NCBI GenBank assembly: GCA_039545355.1
Contig: BCJJ01000016.1
Span: forward strand, 744,001-808,000
Length of the DNA: 64,000 nt
Direction: 5' to 3'
From: Trichosporon coremiiforme
Taxonomy: Eukaryota > Basidiomycota > Tremellomycetes > Trichosporonales > Trichosporonaceae
Of the stretch, positions 56,069 through 64,000 are shown piece after piece. The notes under the pieces were generated by a model that worked only from the letters and a program-made list of their open reading frames with translations, did not search any database and was not told the DNA's origin. The position numbers and the translations under genes were made by a program. The stretch's first letter is position 1, and the number at the start of each line of letters is the position of its first letter.

Positions 56069-58649
56069 GGGTTTCGGCCACCAGTGTTGCGAGAGACGAG
56101 TGACGAGTGACGAGTGAGAGTGACGTCGAGAAGGTTCAACTGGGTGAGAGACATCACGAGACAAATCTCGGAGCGATGCGAGGAACTGGGGGTCGGCGAG
56201 CACGGCCGAAAATGCTTGGCCTTGGCAGACTTGGGCTTGGCTGCAAACCCTGCAGAGCATGCAGAGACCGAAGTGATACCGAGGTGGCAGCGTGTGGGGT
56301 ACCTTTTGTCTCTGCTCTGCAGACACCGAGCGTCATAACCTGCCAAGTGCCATGTGCCGCCAAGTGCCAGGTGCCGCCAATTTGCGCCGGAGCGTCATAG
56401 ATCTGCGTCGAGTTTTGTCTCGTCTTTGTCTCATGTCACTGCGCGATTTTCGTCAGTTCTCGAACGGACCGCTGACCCGCTGACCGGCTGACAGCTTGCG
56501 CTGCCCGTTGCTCGCTTGGATGTAGGACTCTTCCTCCCTTCCCCACTGCCCACTTCGCTCCGCCCCGAGCATGGAAGCAGAGATAGGGACCCGTGTGGAG
56601 CCAAAGGAGAGCCCATCGTGTGCCGATCCCGATTTGACTGCTATTCGCCGGCGCCCCACGTTCGTCGCAGGAGAGAGCATGACGTCCCGCCAAGACACAC
56701 CGGAGAAACAGCGTGCCTTTATTCATTTTCCTGCAACTGATGTCGCGCACTCTGCCTACTGCGGCACGGCATGCCTGAACACCTTTGATTGTGCAGGAGG
56801 AAGAGGAAAGGAGGAGTGGGAGCACGGAGCAAAGGGGCAGGAACATGGGGCCTGTCACTCGTCACGGGACTCGCCAGGCTCGCCGGACTCGCCCAAGTCG
56901 CCGTTGCGCAGTATCGCAGGATCGCAGGAGCAAATAGATATCTCGGTACGCTGCCTATTCACGGCGTACCTTTGCCCCTTATTGCAAGGGTACCTCGACC
57001 CAGTATAGCAGCGTTCGCTCACCGGGATCGTGTGCACGGGAGGCGGATCTGTGGAGTTAGACGCCCAGCATGAGGCGGAAGAGAGATTCCCGATTACCGC
57101 GTGCAGACATGCCGTGGAGTGCTAATTCAAGCGCACTTGCTGCGTGCTTCCAGGTCGTGCTGCGGGCGTGTTCCGGCACCAATACCTCATGTCAGGTCCC
57201 AGCAATGATATCACTCCGACCTGCTTGCTGGGGGAGGCGCCCACCTTGCGCTCCTTGAGCTCGGCGCAGCATGCAGCACCGCGCCGCTTCGGCACCTGCT
57301 GTGCGAGGGTGGGGCTGGTCGCGGGGGGCTGGGGCTGGAGCCTGGCGTGTGATTTTGCGCTTCATGTGATGTCCGGTGTGCCTTGTGCTCTTGCTCCTCA
57401 CGATGCGATTCGCCGAAGATACCGATATGCAGGCAGACAAGCTCAATCGGTCGTCAAGTGGGCTCGAACTTGGCTCGACAAGCTCGCGACAGGCTCTGCG
57501 CACATTTGCTCGCTTGAGCTTGAATGTTCAGATCAACAGTTGGATAGAGCGGGGTAATGACGTCGGTGCGCTTATGCTTGTCGCACCTGTATTTTCTTGG
57601 GCAGTGAGGGCTTCGAGGCGGAGGGGAGGGGGGGTAGCGCAGATCTGTCATGTGACACCGCTGACCCGAGATCTCGGCGCTGCCCCGCGTTGCCTCTGCG
57701 CAGCCAATCATAGCCCAGAAACGCCGCGTCAGCGTACCGCCCCCCGCAGCGCGGCTCAGCAGCGGCACTGAGCGAGGTCCAGGGTAAAGGGCCGGATTAA
57801 GTTTGCGATTTTATGTAATGTGATCCGCCGGGTGTCACTGTTCGTCGGTGACCCGCTTGCAACACCGGGCCATTCAGCGATGCAGCGAGCACAGGTCGTA
57901 TCGCCCTGTGTATCGCCCGGCCGCTGGCCGAGAGCTTCGCAGAGGGGGCTTGGCGATGACTGGTTGTCTGAGATGGACGACGCAGATCATAGACAAACAT
58001 TACGCGCAGCCGCTCTTGCATTCCGCTCTGTCGGCGCCCGTCTTGGTCTAGGCATGCAAAGGTCAGGACGGCCGGGAATTGTGGCGTAGAAGAAAACGGA
58101 TGCGAAAGAACACTGCCACCCGCTGCGCTGTTGGGTGCGCTGGGCTCGCCGTGCAGGTGTGAGAAATGCAGACTGCGGTTGGCTGGCTCGGTCGAAAATA
58201 GGATGCGGCCCGACGGTCAAACCGTGCCCCAGACCTTGCTATCGCTCGCTGAGCGCTGAGAAATGAGAAACGGGTCAGGACGCGCCGGGAAATGCATGCC
58301 AGGACGCGCGAAATGTCCTGCATGCGATATGACATTGTTCTGCAGGGCGAGGCAGCGACGCGAGGTGGGGGAGCGCCCGACTGTTGTGACAGTGCCGTCC
58401 TGACCTCTGCCACGGCTGTACATGGCATGAACCACACGCTACCACACGCGTCAGTTGAACAGAGACATAGCGCAGGGCCCCAGGTAATCCAGGAGTCGGC
58501 CAGAGACAAGCCGGCTTTAGCGCAAGCGGGCTTTCTATTCAGATCGTACCTGTCTCTGGTGCTGGGTCCAGCTGGACGGCTAGACTGGGTTCAACCAAGC
58601 TGACATTTCGGCGAGGGAGCAGAGGACACTCGGTTTTCGCAATCGAGGT

Positions 58650-58714
58650 GCAGGATTGCAGGATTGCAGGATTGCAGGAGCGCAGGAGCGCAGGAGCGCA
58701 GGAGCGCAGGAGCA
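58650..58714 (+). repeat. Octamer tandem array (GCAGGATT)3(GCAGGAGC)5
   Basis: Three tandem copies of GCAGGATT pass directly into five copies of GCAGGAGC, all with an exact 8-bp period. The two blocks differ by two bases, so one variant evidently expanded from the other. It is not in a gene and would be a length-variable minisatellite. Confidence 0.85.
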
Positions 58715-59810
58715 AATCGAGCGCGAGATCAAGGATTAAGGACGGCCGCAGCGATTGAGCAGCTGGGCAATATTCATTATGCTAACCAGTAGAAGGGCTT
58801 GCGATGCGTTTCGCTCCTCGCCGCCAGCCGGCGCCCTGCCCCCTGGCGCCCGCTATCACCCGCTAACAGCTAGCGATGCGCCAACTGAAAATCTGATTCG
58901 CGGGCCGGATGCACGCCAGCACTCGCGACCGCTGCCGCTGTCGCCAGCGTATGGCTGTACCAGTTACGAGCGCTGGGTCATGTCAGATAATCCCGTGGGG
59001 TTTCAGGGGGGCGCTCAGGACGGCCCAGGGCTCTGCACAGTGGAGGGCGTGGAGGCGTCTTTAAGTGGCCAATAGGGGGCGGCAGTCGTGTTTGAGAGCC
59101 CCTAGCATTAGCCGGTGACTTTGTATTCAACTATTAGGAACCGGGTCGCAGTTAAGTCGCAGTTTTTGCCACCGCTAATGGTGATCGGGCCCGGAGGGCG
59201 CACTGCTCTAGAGCACCTTACTGGCTGGGCGGTGGGGTGGCCGGGCCTGGGAGCAAAGGCGGCGAGGGCCAGGAGGGTACGGGGGCTTGGAATATTTACC
59301 TCGTGCGCACCCGGCGCACTGGCCGTCTGACCGGAGGGCATCTGGGCACTGACCGCGGGCTAAGCCTTGGCCCAGGGCAGGGGGGAGGAGCCAGCTAGCC
59401 AGGGGAGCAGGGAGAAGGGGCACGAGGGACCGCCATGCATGACATCGGGGCCAGCCAGGCAGGCGCAGCCAGGAGGCATCCAGCCGCAACGGCACTCGCC
59501 CGGTGCGCAAGCTCCGCTCGCCAGACTGTTGGCTTGTAACACTTTCCTTTCTCAAGCTCAGCTCCTCCGATCCTCCCCTTCACCCTCCCTCACCCTCGGT
59601 TCTTCCGCCTCTTGGCCCCTCTCTTCCTCTGTAGATCTGTCTGTAGCATAGCACACCCACACCCATAGTGCATACTCTGGTGCGCCGTAGACGCCGTGCG
59701 CCTGACGCCTGACGCCCAGACTCCTGAGCTGCTCTCTGCCTGCTCAAGCCAGCCCAGCCAGGGCTCCTCCTCCCCTTGCCCAGCCAAACGCACACCAATC
59801 CAACCCAGCC

Positions 59811-62012
59811 ATGGTGCACCGCAATCACAATGCCCATCCCAAACCACCACCAAGAGACTCCTCCTCCATGCCTTCTCTTTCTCTGAAACACACTTCACCA
59901 GCGTCTGTCGTCGACTGCTCCATCCCCGACGACAGCCCCGCTTTATCAAGAACGGCAAAGCTCTCCCTCGCCGCCCTGTCTCCCGCTCCGAACCGCCCCG
60001 CCCCCTCCTCCTCCAACTCCCGCACCGCCGCTCGTTCCTCCTCCGTCTCCCTCCAGCCAGACGAGCACCCGGATCAGTCCACCCTACACCCCAGGCGCTC
60101 CTCTCTGTCTCTCCAACGCTCATCATCGACAGACCCCGCCTCCCCGACTTGTGCATCCTCCTCATCCTTCACGAACCCGTCATTCCTGTCTGTCAACTCA
60201 CATCATCATCATCAACACGGCCCCGATAAGCACCATCTCGCTCCCATCCCAGCTAGCCCACTCCCTTTGAAACGCAACCTGTCCGACCTCTCGACTGGGT
60301 ACATCAGCGACACCTACTCTGCCGAACCGCAAAGCTTAGACGACGTATCGGACACGGCTTCGAACCCCTACTTCATTAGCTTCCCCTCCTCTTCCACCAC
60401 CCCTTCCAACCGCTCCTCCTCCCCCACGCGCAAACGCGCATTCTCCGACCTCTCCCGTCGCCCGATGTCTCTCGCGCCACCGCGCATGCGCTCGCCCGCG
60501 AGCAAGTCATCATCTACGCGCAGTCGACGGGCGATCCTTATCGCTGTTGTGCTCCTTGGGCTTATCGTCCTCGGTACCTTCATCGTCCTCTCGTCGGTGT
60601 CGTACGCCCTCTACATCCCGGCGTCCGCTTTCCTGACAGAGGCTGAGGTCCCTTGGAAGGACTCGGATGTTATCAAGAAGCTCCACGATGGGTCGAACGA
60701 CACGAAGGTCGCCGACATGGTCGAGGCCTCGGCGGCCAAGCACTTGATCAACTCGGACGACGCCGAGGACGACAGCGAGACTTACGCCGCCAGTGCCGTA
60801 GGCAGCGACAAGACCTCGGTTTGGGGCGTCGACGGCATGGGCACTGGTGGCTACTGGATGCGTGAGGACTGGGACGGCACGGTTCACAACACCAGCTCGT
60901 GGGACCGTCTGTACGACGTGAAGCTCAGGGAAGGCGAGAAGATTCCGCGCATCATTCACCAGACTTGGAAGTCGGACGTGCTGCCGGAGAAGTGGCGCAC
61001 GGCCTGGCGAGAGTGCCGCGAGGGCATGCCCGACTACGAGTACATGCTCTGGACCGACGACCTGTCACGCAAGTTCATCGCGGAGCACTACCCCGAGGAA
61101 CTTGCCATGTTCGACGAGTACCGCTACCCGATTCAGCGTGCGGACGCTATCCGCTACTTCATCCTGCACCACTTTGGTGGCGTCTACATGGACCTCGACA
61201 TAGGGTGTCGTCGTCGTATGGACCCGCTGCTGCAGGGCGAGTGGGACACGGTCCTCGCTCTCACGAAGCCCGTCGGTGTGTCGAACGACCTCATCTTCTC
61301 TGCGCGCAACGCGCCGTTCATGTCTGAGACGATCAAGGGCCTCAAGAACTTCAACCACGAGTGGGTCATCAACTACCCGACGGTCATGTTCTCCACGGGC
61401 CCCATGTTCCTGTCTGCGGAGTACTCGTTCTGGCAGACTGCGCACCCGGTCGCCTCTGGACAGCCGCGGGCCGTCCGCGTCCTCCCGAAGTCGCTGTACG
61501 GCAAGAACGCGCCGCAGGACACTGTCCCGCACTCGTTCTTCAGCCACTTCTACGGCTCGAGCTGGCACGCCGACGACGCTGGCTTCATCACCTTCCTCGG
61601 TACCTGGGGCAAGGGCCTGCTTTACGTCGGCGTCGCTGTTCTCATCCTTGGCGTCATCCGCCTGATCTGGAGCAAGTTCTTCAGCACTGGCAGCCTGCGC
61701 ATCGCTCTTCCGTCCAACAACGACTACCAGGTGCTGCCCGTCAGCACGCCAGTCGATGGGCTCAGCGGGATGAACTCGCCTGCGCACACGCCGCTCGGGC
61801 CGCTCAGCCCGACGGGCGAGGCGCCGTCGTGGCTGCGCCTGTTCAGCGGCAACGTCAACCGCCCATCCCCGCGCACGCCCCGCGGCTCCAGCAGCTGGTT
61901 CCCGTGGGTCAAGGACGCCAAGCGTAACCGCCGCGGGTCTGACGCCGCCTTGCCGCGCGAGTGTAAGCGCGACGAGGTTGACGAGGAGAAGGAGCTCATG
62001 AATGACTGGTAG
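59811..62012 (+). CDS. GT32-family glycosyltransferase (IPC mannosyltransferase/Och1-like), membrane-bound
   Basis: A single frame of 733 residues without introns. A disordered Ser/Pro-rich cytosolic N-terminus of about 240 residues is followed by a membrane span at about 240-265 (ILIAVVLLGLIVLGTFIVLS). The catalytic GT32 domain opens with IPRIIHQTWKSDVLPEKWRT and contains the DxD motif in GGVYMDLDIGCRR (Asp461 and Asp463). RADAIRYFILHHFGGVY just before it is the usual family block. A second span lies at about 603-620 (LLYVGVAVLILGVIRLIW), then a cytosolic tail. Fungal GT32 enzymes include Csg1/Sur1, which mannosylate inositol phosphorylceramide in the Golgi, and Och1. The two spans and the HFGGVYMDLD block favour the Sur1-like type, though many basidiomycetes have several uncharacterised members. 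Confidence 0.88.
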   Translation: MVHRNHNAHPKPPPRDSSSMPSLSLKHTSPASVVDCSIPDDSPALSRTAKLSLAALSPAPNRPAPSSSNSRTAARSSSVSLQPDEHPDQSTLHPRRSSLSLQRSSSTDPASPTCASSSSFTNPSFLSVNSHHHHQHGPDKHHLAPIPASPLPLKRNLSDLSTGYISDTYSAEPQSLDDVSDTASNPYFISFPSSSTTPSNRSSSPTRKRAFSDLSRRPMSLAPPRMRSPASKSSSTRSRRAILIAVVLLGLIVLGTFIVLSSVSYALYIPASAFLTEAEVPWKDSDVIKKLHDGSNDTKVADMVEASAAKHLINSDDAEDDSETYAASAVGSDKTSVWGVDGMGTGGYWMREDWDGTVHNTSSWDRLYDVKLREGEKIPRIIHQTWKSDVLPEKWRTAWRECREGMPDYEYMLWTDDLSRKFIAEHYPEELAMFDEYRYPIQRADAIRYFILHHFGGVYMDLDIGCRRRMDPLLQGEWDTVLALTKPVGVSNDLIFSARNAPFMSETIKGLKNFNHEWVINYPTVMFSTGPMFLSAEYSFWQTAHPVASGQPRAVRVLPKSLYGKNAPQDTVPHSFFSHFYGSSWHADDAGFITFLGTWGKGLLYVGVAVLILGVIRLIWSKFFSTGSLRIALPSNNDYQVLPVSTPVDGLSGMNSPAHTPLGPLSPTGEAPSWLRLFSGNVNRPSPRTPRGSSSWFPWVKDAKRNRRGSDAALPRECKRDEVDEEKELMNDW

Positions 62013-62819
62013 TTCTTGGTGTATTTGTAGGTTACGATTGCGATGCATATTAATAGAGTTCATGTACAACTGATTGCCCACCGAGTGCATTGAGCAGGTA
62101 GTCAGCAGTGAGCAGCTTGTTATTGACAGTGTGAGGTGGCCAGTCGCTTGCAAGCTCTTCTCATGGTCGTGTGGGCAGACGAAAAGTCTTCGTCCGGTAT
62201 ATGGCTGTGCTTCCTGCCCGGCGGCGATCAGTGGTCAGAGCGGGGTGGCAAAGCTCCGCATCCGGGCATGCTCAAACACTCAGCGTGACGGGGGAGTCAG
62301 TGCAGATCTTGGCATCAGAAGCGGTGAGTCAGTAAATATGGCTAGGCGAGGAACGAAGGAACGCCATCGTGTCGTCTATCTTGATCGGTGCCGACGAACA
62401 GTCCTGATTCCAGTGATCTGCATTCTCTGTTCCGTCTGCCGGCGGCACTGCGGCTGCGGCTGCGGCTGCGGCTGCGGTATGCGCTAGACTCTGATTTGTG
62501 GAACGCGTATCTCGACGCGTCGGCGCGGAGGACGAGAAGAGGAGCAAGCAGGGCACCGGAGGGGGATACGCAGGCCGACGAGGGTGACAAGGGGGGGGGC
62601 TGTATCTTATCGGCCGCCGAGCGCAGTAGAGGTTGGAGGCGGGGCTTCGTCGCTCCATTCTGCTGTAAGCGGAGAGGAGAGGATGTCCGGCCACGTTTTG
62701 CTGCCCAAACCTCAATCTGAGGATGCCTCCACTCTGGCCGGGTGGAGGTCGACGAAGAAGTTGGTGACGTTTGAGGACGTTGAGGAAGGAAGACAACATC
62801 CACGAAGGACGACGACGAC
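62013..62819. other. Intergenic between GT32 gene and elp4
   Basis: 807 bp. It contains a TGCGGC hexamer run at about 62448-62478, which makes Ala- or Arg-rich open frames on both strands, and a run of nine G residues near 62590. A 170-codon minus-strand frame (62342-62854) crosses the hexamer run and is Ser/Arg-rich; I do not call it. Confidence 0.5.
62448..62478 (+). repeat. TGCGGC hexamer microsatellite
   Basis: About five tandem copies of TGCGGC, read on the opposite strand as GCCGCA. No gene is assigned here; the copies explain the alanine or arginine runs in the overlapping open frames. Confidence 0.7.
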
Positions 62820-64000
62820 ATGCCGAGTTTCACTAGACGAGCTCCCCCGGCCAACGCGGGTGCTGCGGCGCATGCGGCGACGACGGCCAGCGCGGCTTCA
62901 GCACGGATACAGCGTGAGTTGCTCCTCTCTCCCCTCTATTTCCAGGACGACGCTGTCGTTCTTCGGTCCTCATTCTCGGTCACATCATGCACTATCAGCA
63001 GGTTCAACGACTGCATAGGAGGGTATCCTTGTCATAGTTGCGAGACTTCTCTTGGCTGTCTGAGGGGCCGGTTGGCAGGTCTGAGTGCAAGTGCTCAAGT
63101 GGGGAGGTTGGATCTACCGGAGCCCAAGTCGAGGACAGTGCTGGGCCGAGGCTGTTCTCTGCAGCCACCACCCATGTCACATTCCCGCCATGGCCACACA
63201 ATCAGATCAGATAAGGGAGAAGAAACACTCTCAGCCCGGAATACAGATCACGACAGCCTCAGACATTCCTTTCCCACGAAGCCCCACACCGGAGCGCCGC
63301 TGACGACAGCCAAACCTACAGGTATCGGGTCGCTCGACGAGCTCCTCTCCGGTGGTTTAGTCGGAAGCACACTGCTCCTGCATTCCGACCCGCATACGCA
63401 GTGGGGTCGTCTCGTGGCCCGGCACGTTCTCTCCAAGGGTCTACTGGCTCGCGAGTCTGTGGTCCTGATCGCGGACGACTATGCGGACTGGGTCCGCAAC
63501 CTTCCCTGGGTCGAGGAGTCGTCGCTCCAGCAGCCAGGGAAGAAGACAGGAGACGAGAGCGAGTCCGAGGGCGAGCTCGACAGTAATGAGAGGCAGGGCG
63601 ATTCCCGCATTGCGTGGCGGTACGAGAATCTGCCCAAGTTCAAGACGACGAGCGGGCAGACTTCGCTCTCGACCGCGATCTCCATGCCAGCCGAGACACT
63701 GCGAGGATACGAGCAGGCAGGTGCGCTGAAGTATCTCGACCCCGGGCAATTTGTGGGCAAGGGCGTTGAGGGATTGCTGAAGAAGGTCGAGGAGATGGCG
63801 CCGGCGCGTCTCGTGCTCGAGCTCGGAGACTGGAGCCTTGGTCTGACCGGAGACGAGATCAGGCGCCTCCTCCTCGGCCTGAAGGCGCTGAGCCGGGGCC
63901 GGGTGTCTTTGACCGTTATGCCGACGACTCCGCCAATGTCGACCGCCTCGACCTCATCCGGCTACTCGTCCTATGCCCCCGACACATCTTCCGAGTCGTC
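62820..64000 (+). CDS. elp4: Elongator complex protein 4 (PAXNEB family), N-terminal part; runs off right edge
   Basis: Elp4 is a RecA-like subunit of the Elp4-5-6 ring of Elongator, which modifies wobble uridines of tRNA. Exon 1 (62820-62913) encodes MPSFTRRAPPANAGAAAHAA and more. The main exon runs from about 63247 to the window end and contains PTGIGSLDELLSGGLVGSTL, where Elp4 has its degenerate Walker-A-like loop, then LLHSDPHTQWGRLVARHVLS, WRYENLPKF and LVLELGDWSLGLTGDEIRRL. These blocks and their order are diagnostic of PAXNEB/Elp4. The join between the two exons is the weak point: the proposed intron (62914-63246) has a good GTGAGT donor but is 333 nt, far longer than usual, so an additional small exon may be hidden there. 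The C-terminus lies beyond the window. Confidence 0.85.
   Translation, partial: MPSFTRRAPPANAGAAAHAATTASAASARIQRELLLSPLYFQDDAVVLRSSFSVTSCTISRFNDCIGGYPCHSCETSLGCLRGRLAGLSASAQVGRLDLPEPKSRTVLGRGCSLQPPPMSHSRHGHTIRSDKGEETLSARNTDHDSLRHSFPTKPHTGAPLTTAKPTGIGSLDELLSGGLVGSTLLLHSDPHTQWGRLVARHVLSKGLLARESVVLIADDYADWVRNLPWVEESSLQQPGKKTGDESESEGELDSNERQGDSRIAWRYENLPKFKTTSGQTSLSTAISMPAETLRGYEQAGALKYLDPGQFVGKGVEGLLKKVEEMAPARLVLELGDWSLGLTGDEIRRLLLGLKALSRGRVSLTVMPTTPPMSTASTSSGYSSYAPDTSSES

Larger units (their letters stand above)
55613..59810. other. 4.2-kb gene desert with short tandem repeats
   Basis: No coding region can be supported on either strand; open frames are short and compositionally erratic. Simple repeats are frequent: CAGACACCG words at 55999-56068 and again near 56320, GTGACGAGTGACGAGTGAGA at about 56099, GCCAAGTGCCATGTGCCGCC and variants at 56340-56382, CGCTGACCCGCTGACCGGCT at about 56468, and the octamer array at 58650-58714. 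The right end (about 59540-59810) is C/T-rich and should be the leader of the GT32 gene. Confidence 0.5.

Noticed and set aside
62342..62854. 170-codon minus-strand frame with an Arg-Ser run
   Set aside because: The run comes from the TGCGGC microsatellite; the frame overlaps the elp4 start and leader.

Overview
The window is nuclear DNA of a GC-rich basidiomycete yeast or filamentous fungus. Genes are split by many very short introns (commonly 35-60 nt) with GTGAG/GTAAG donors and a CTGAC or CTAAC branch sequence a few bases before the acceptor. The gene content (HUWE1/Tom1-type ligase, recyclin-1, CYP505 fusion, Elongator Elp4) and the intron style suggest Tremellomycetes, most likely Trichosporonales; that placement is inference. 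No tRNA, rRNA, CRISPR array, intact transposon or telomere repeat was recognised.

Layout. 1-25.6 kb is mostly conserved housekeeping sequence: the N-terminal part of a Tom1/HUWE1 HECT ligase (-, runs off the left edge), an armadillo-repeat SmgGDS-like protein (+), a large ferric-reductase-like oxidoreductase (-), a YggS/PLPBP pyridoxal-phosphate homeostasis protein (+), a Zn2Cys6 transcription factor (-), recyclin-1 with F-box, Sec10-like body and CaaX end (-), an orphan protein with two C2H2-like modules (+) and a small orphan (-). From 21.8 to 24.7 kb lie three adjacent genes for SUMO-like beta-grasp proteins, one of them dead, followed by an enoyl-CoA hydratase/isomerase family gene (-). 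At 28.2-29.6 kb is a stand-alone tryptophan-synthase-beta-like gene (+).

From 30.5 to about 34.2 kb the minus strand carries more, mostly broken, copies of the SUMO-like family inside a gene-poor stretch reaching 37.7 kb. Then come a CYP505 P450-reductase fusion (+), a SAC-domain phosphoinositide phosphatase (+), three small genes at 46-49 kb, an isochorismatase-family hydrolase (-), and three orphan multi-exon genes at 51.0-55.4 kb. A 4 kb gene desert with short tandem repeats precedes a GT32 glycosyltransferase (+) and the start of Elp4 (+), which runs off the right edge.

The most unusual content is the expanded SUMO-like family. Two copies have intact reading frames (22.85 and 23.87 kb) and three or four are decayed. 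They lack a C-terminal diglycine, so they resemble SUMO-like domains used for binding rather than conjugation. Two other points stand out: the free-standing TrpB (fungi normally have a fused alpha-beta enzyme) and the block of unrecognised, weakly spliced genes at 51-55 kb. All exon boundaries were read by eye from splice motifs and reading-frame continuity; no similarity search was possible.
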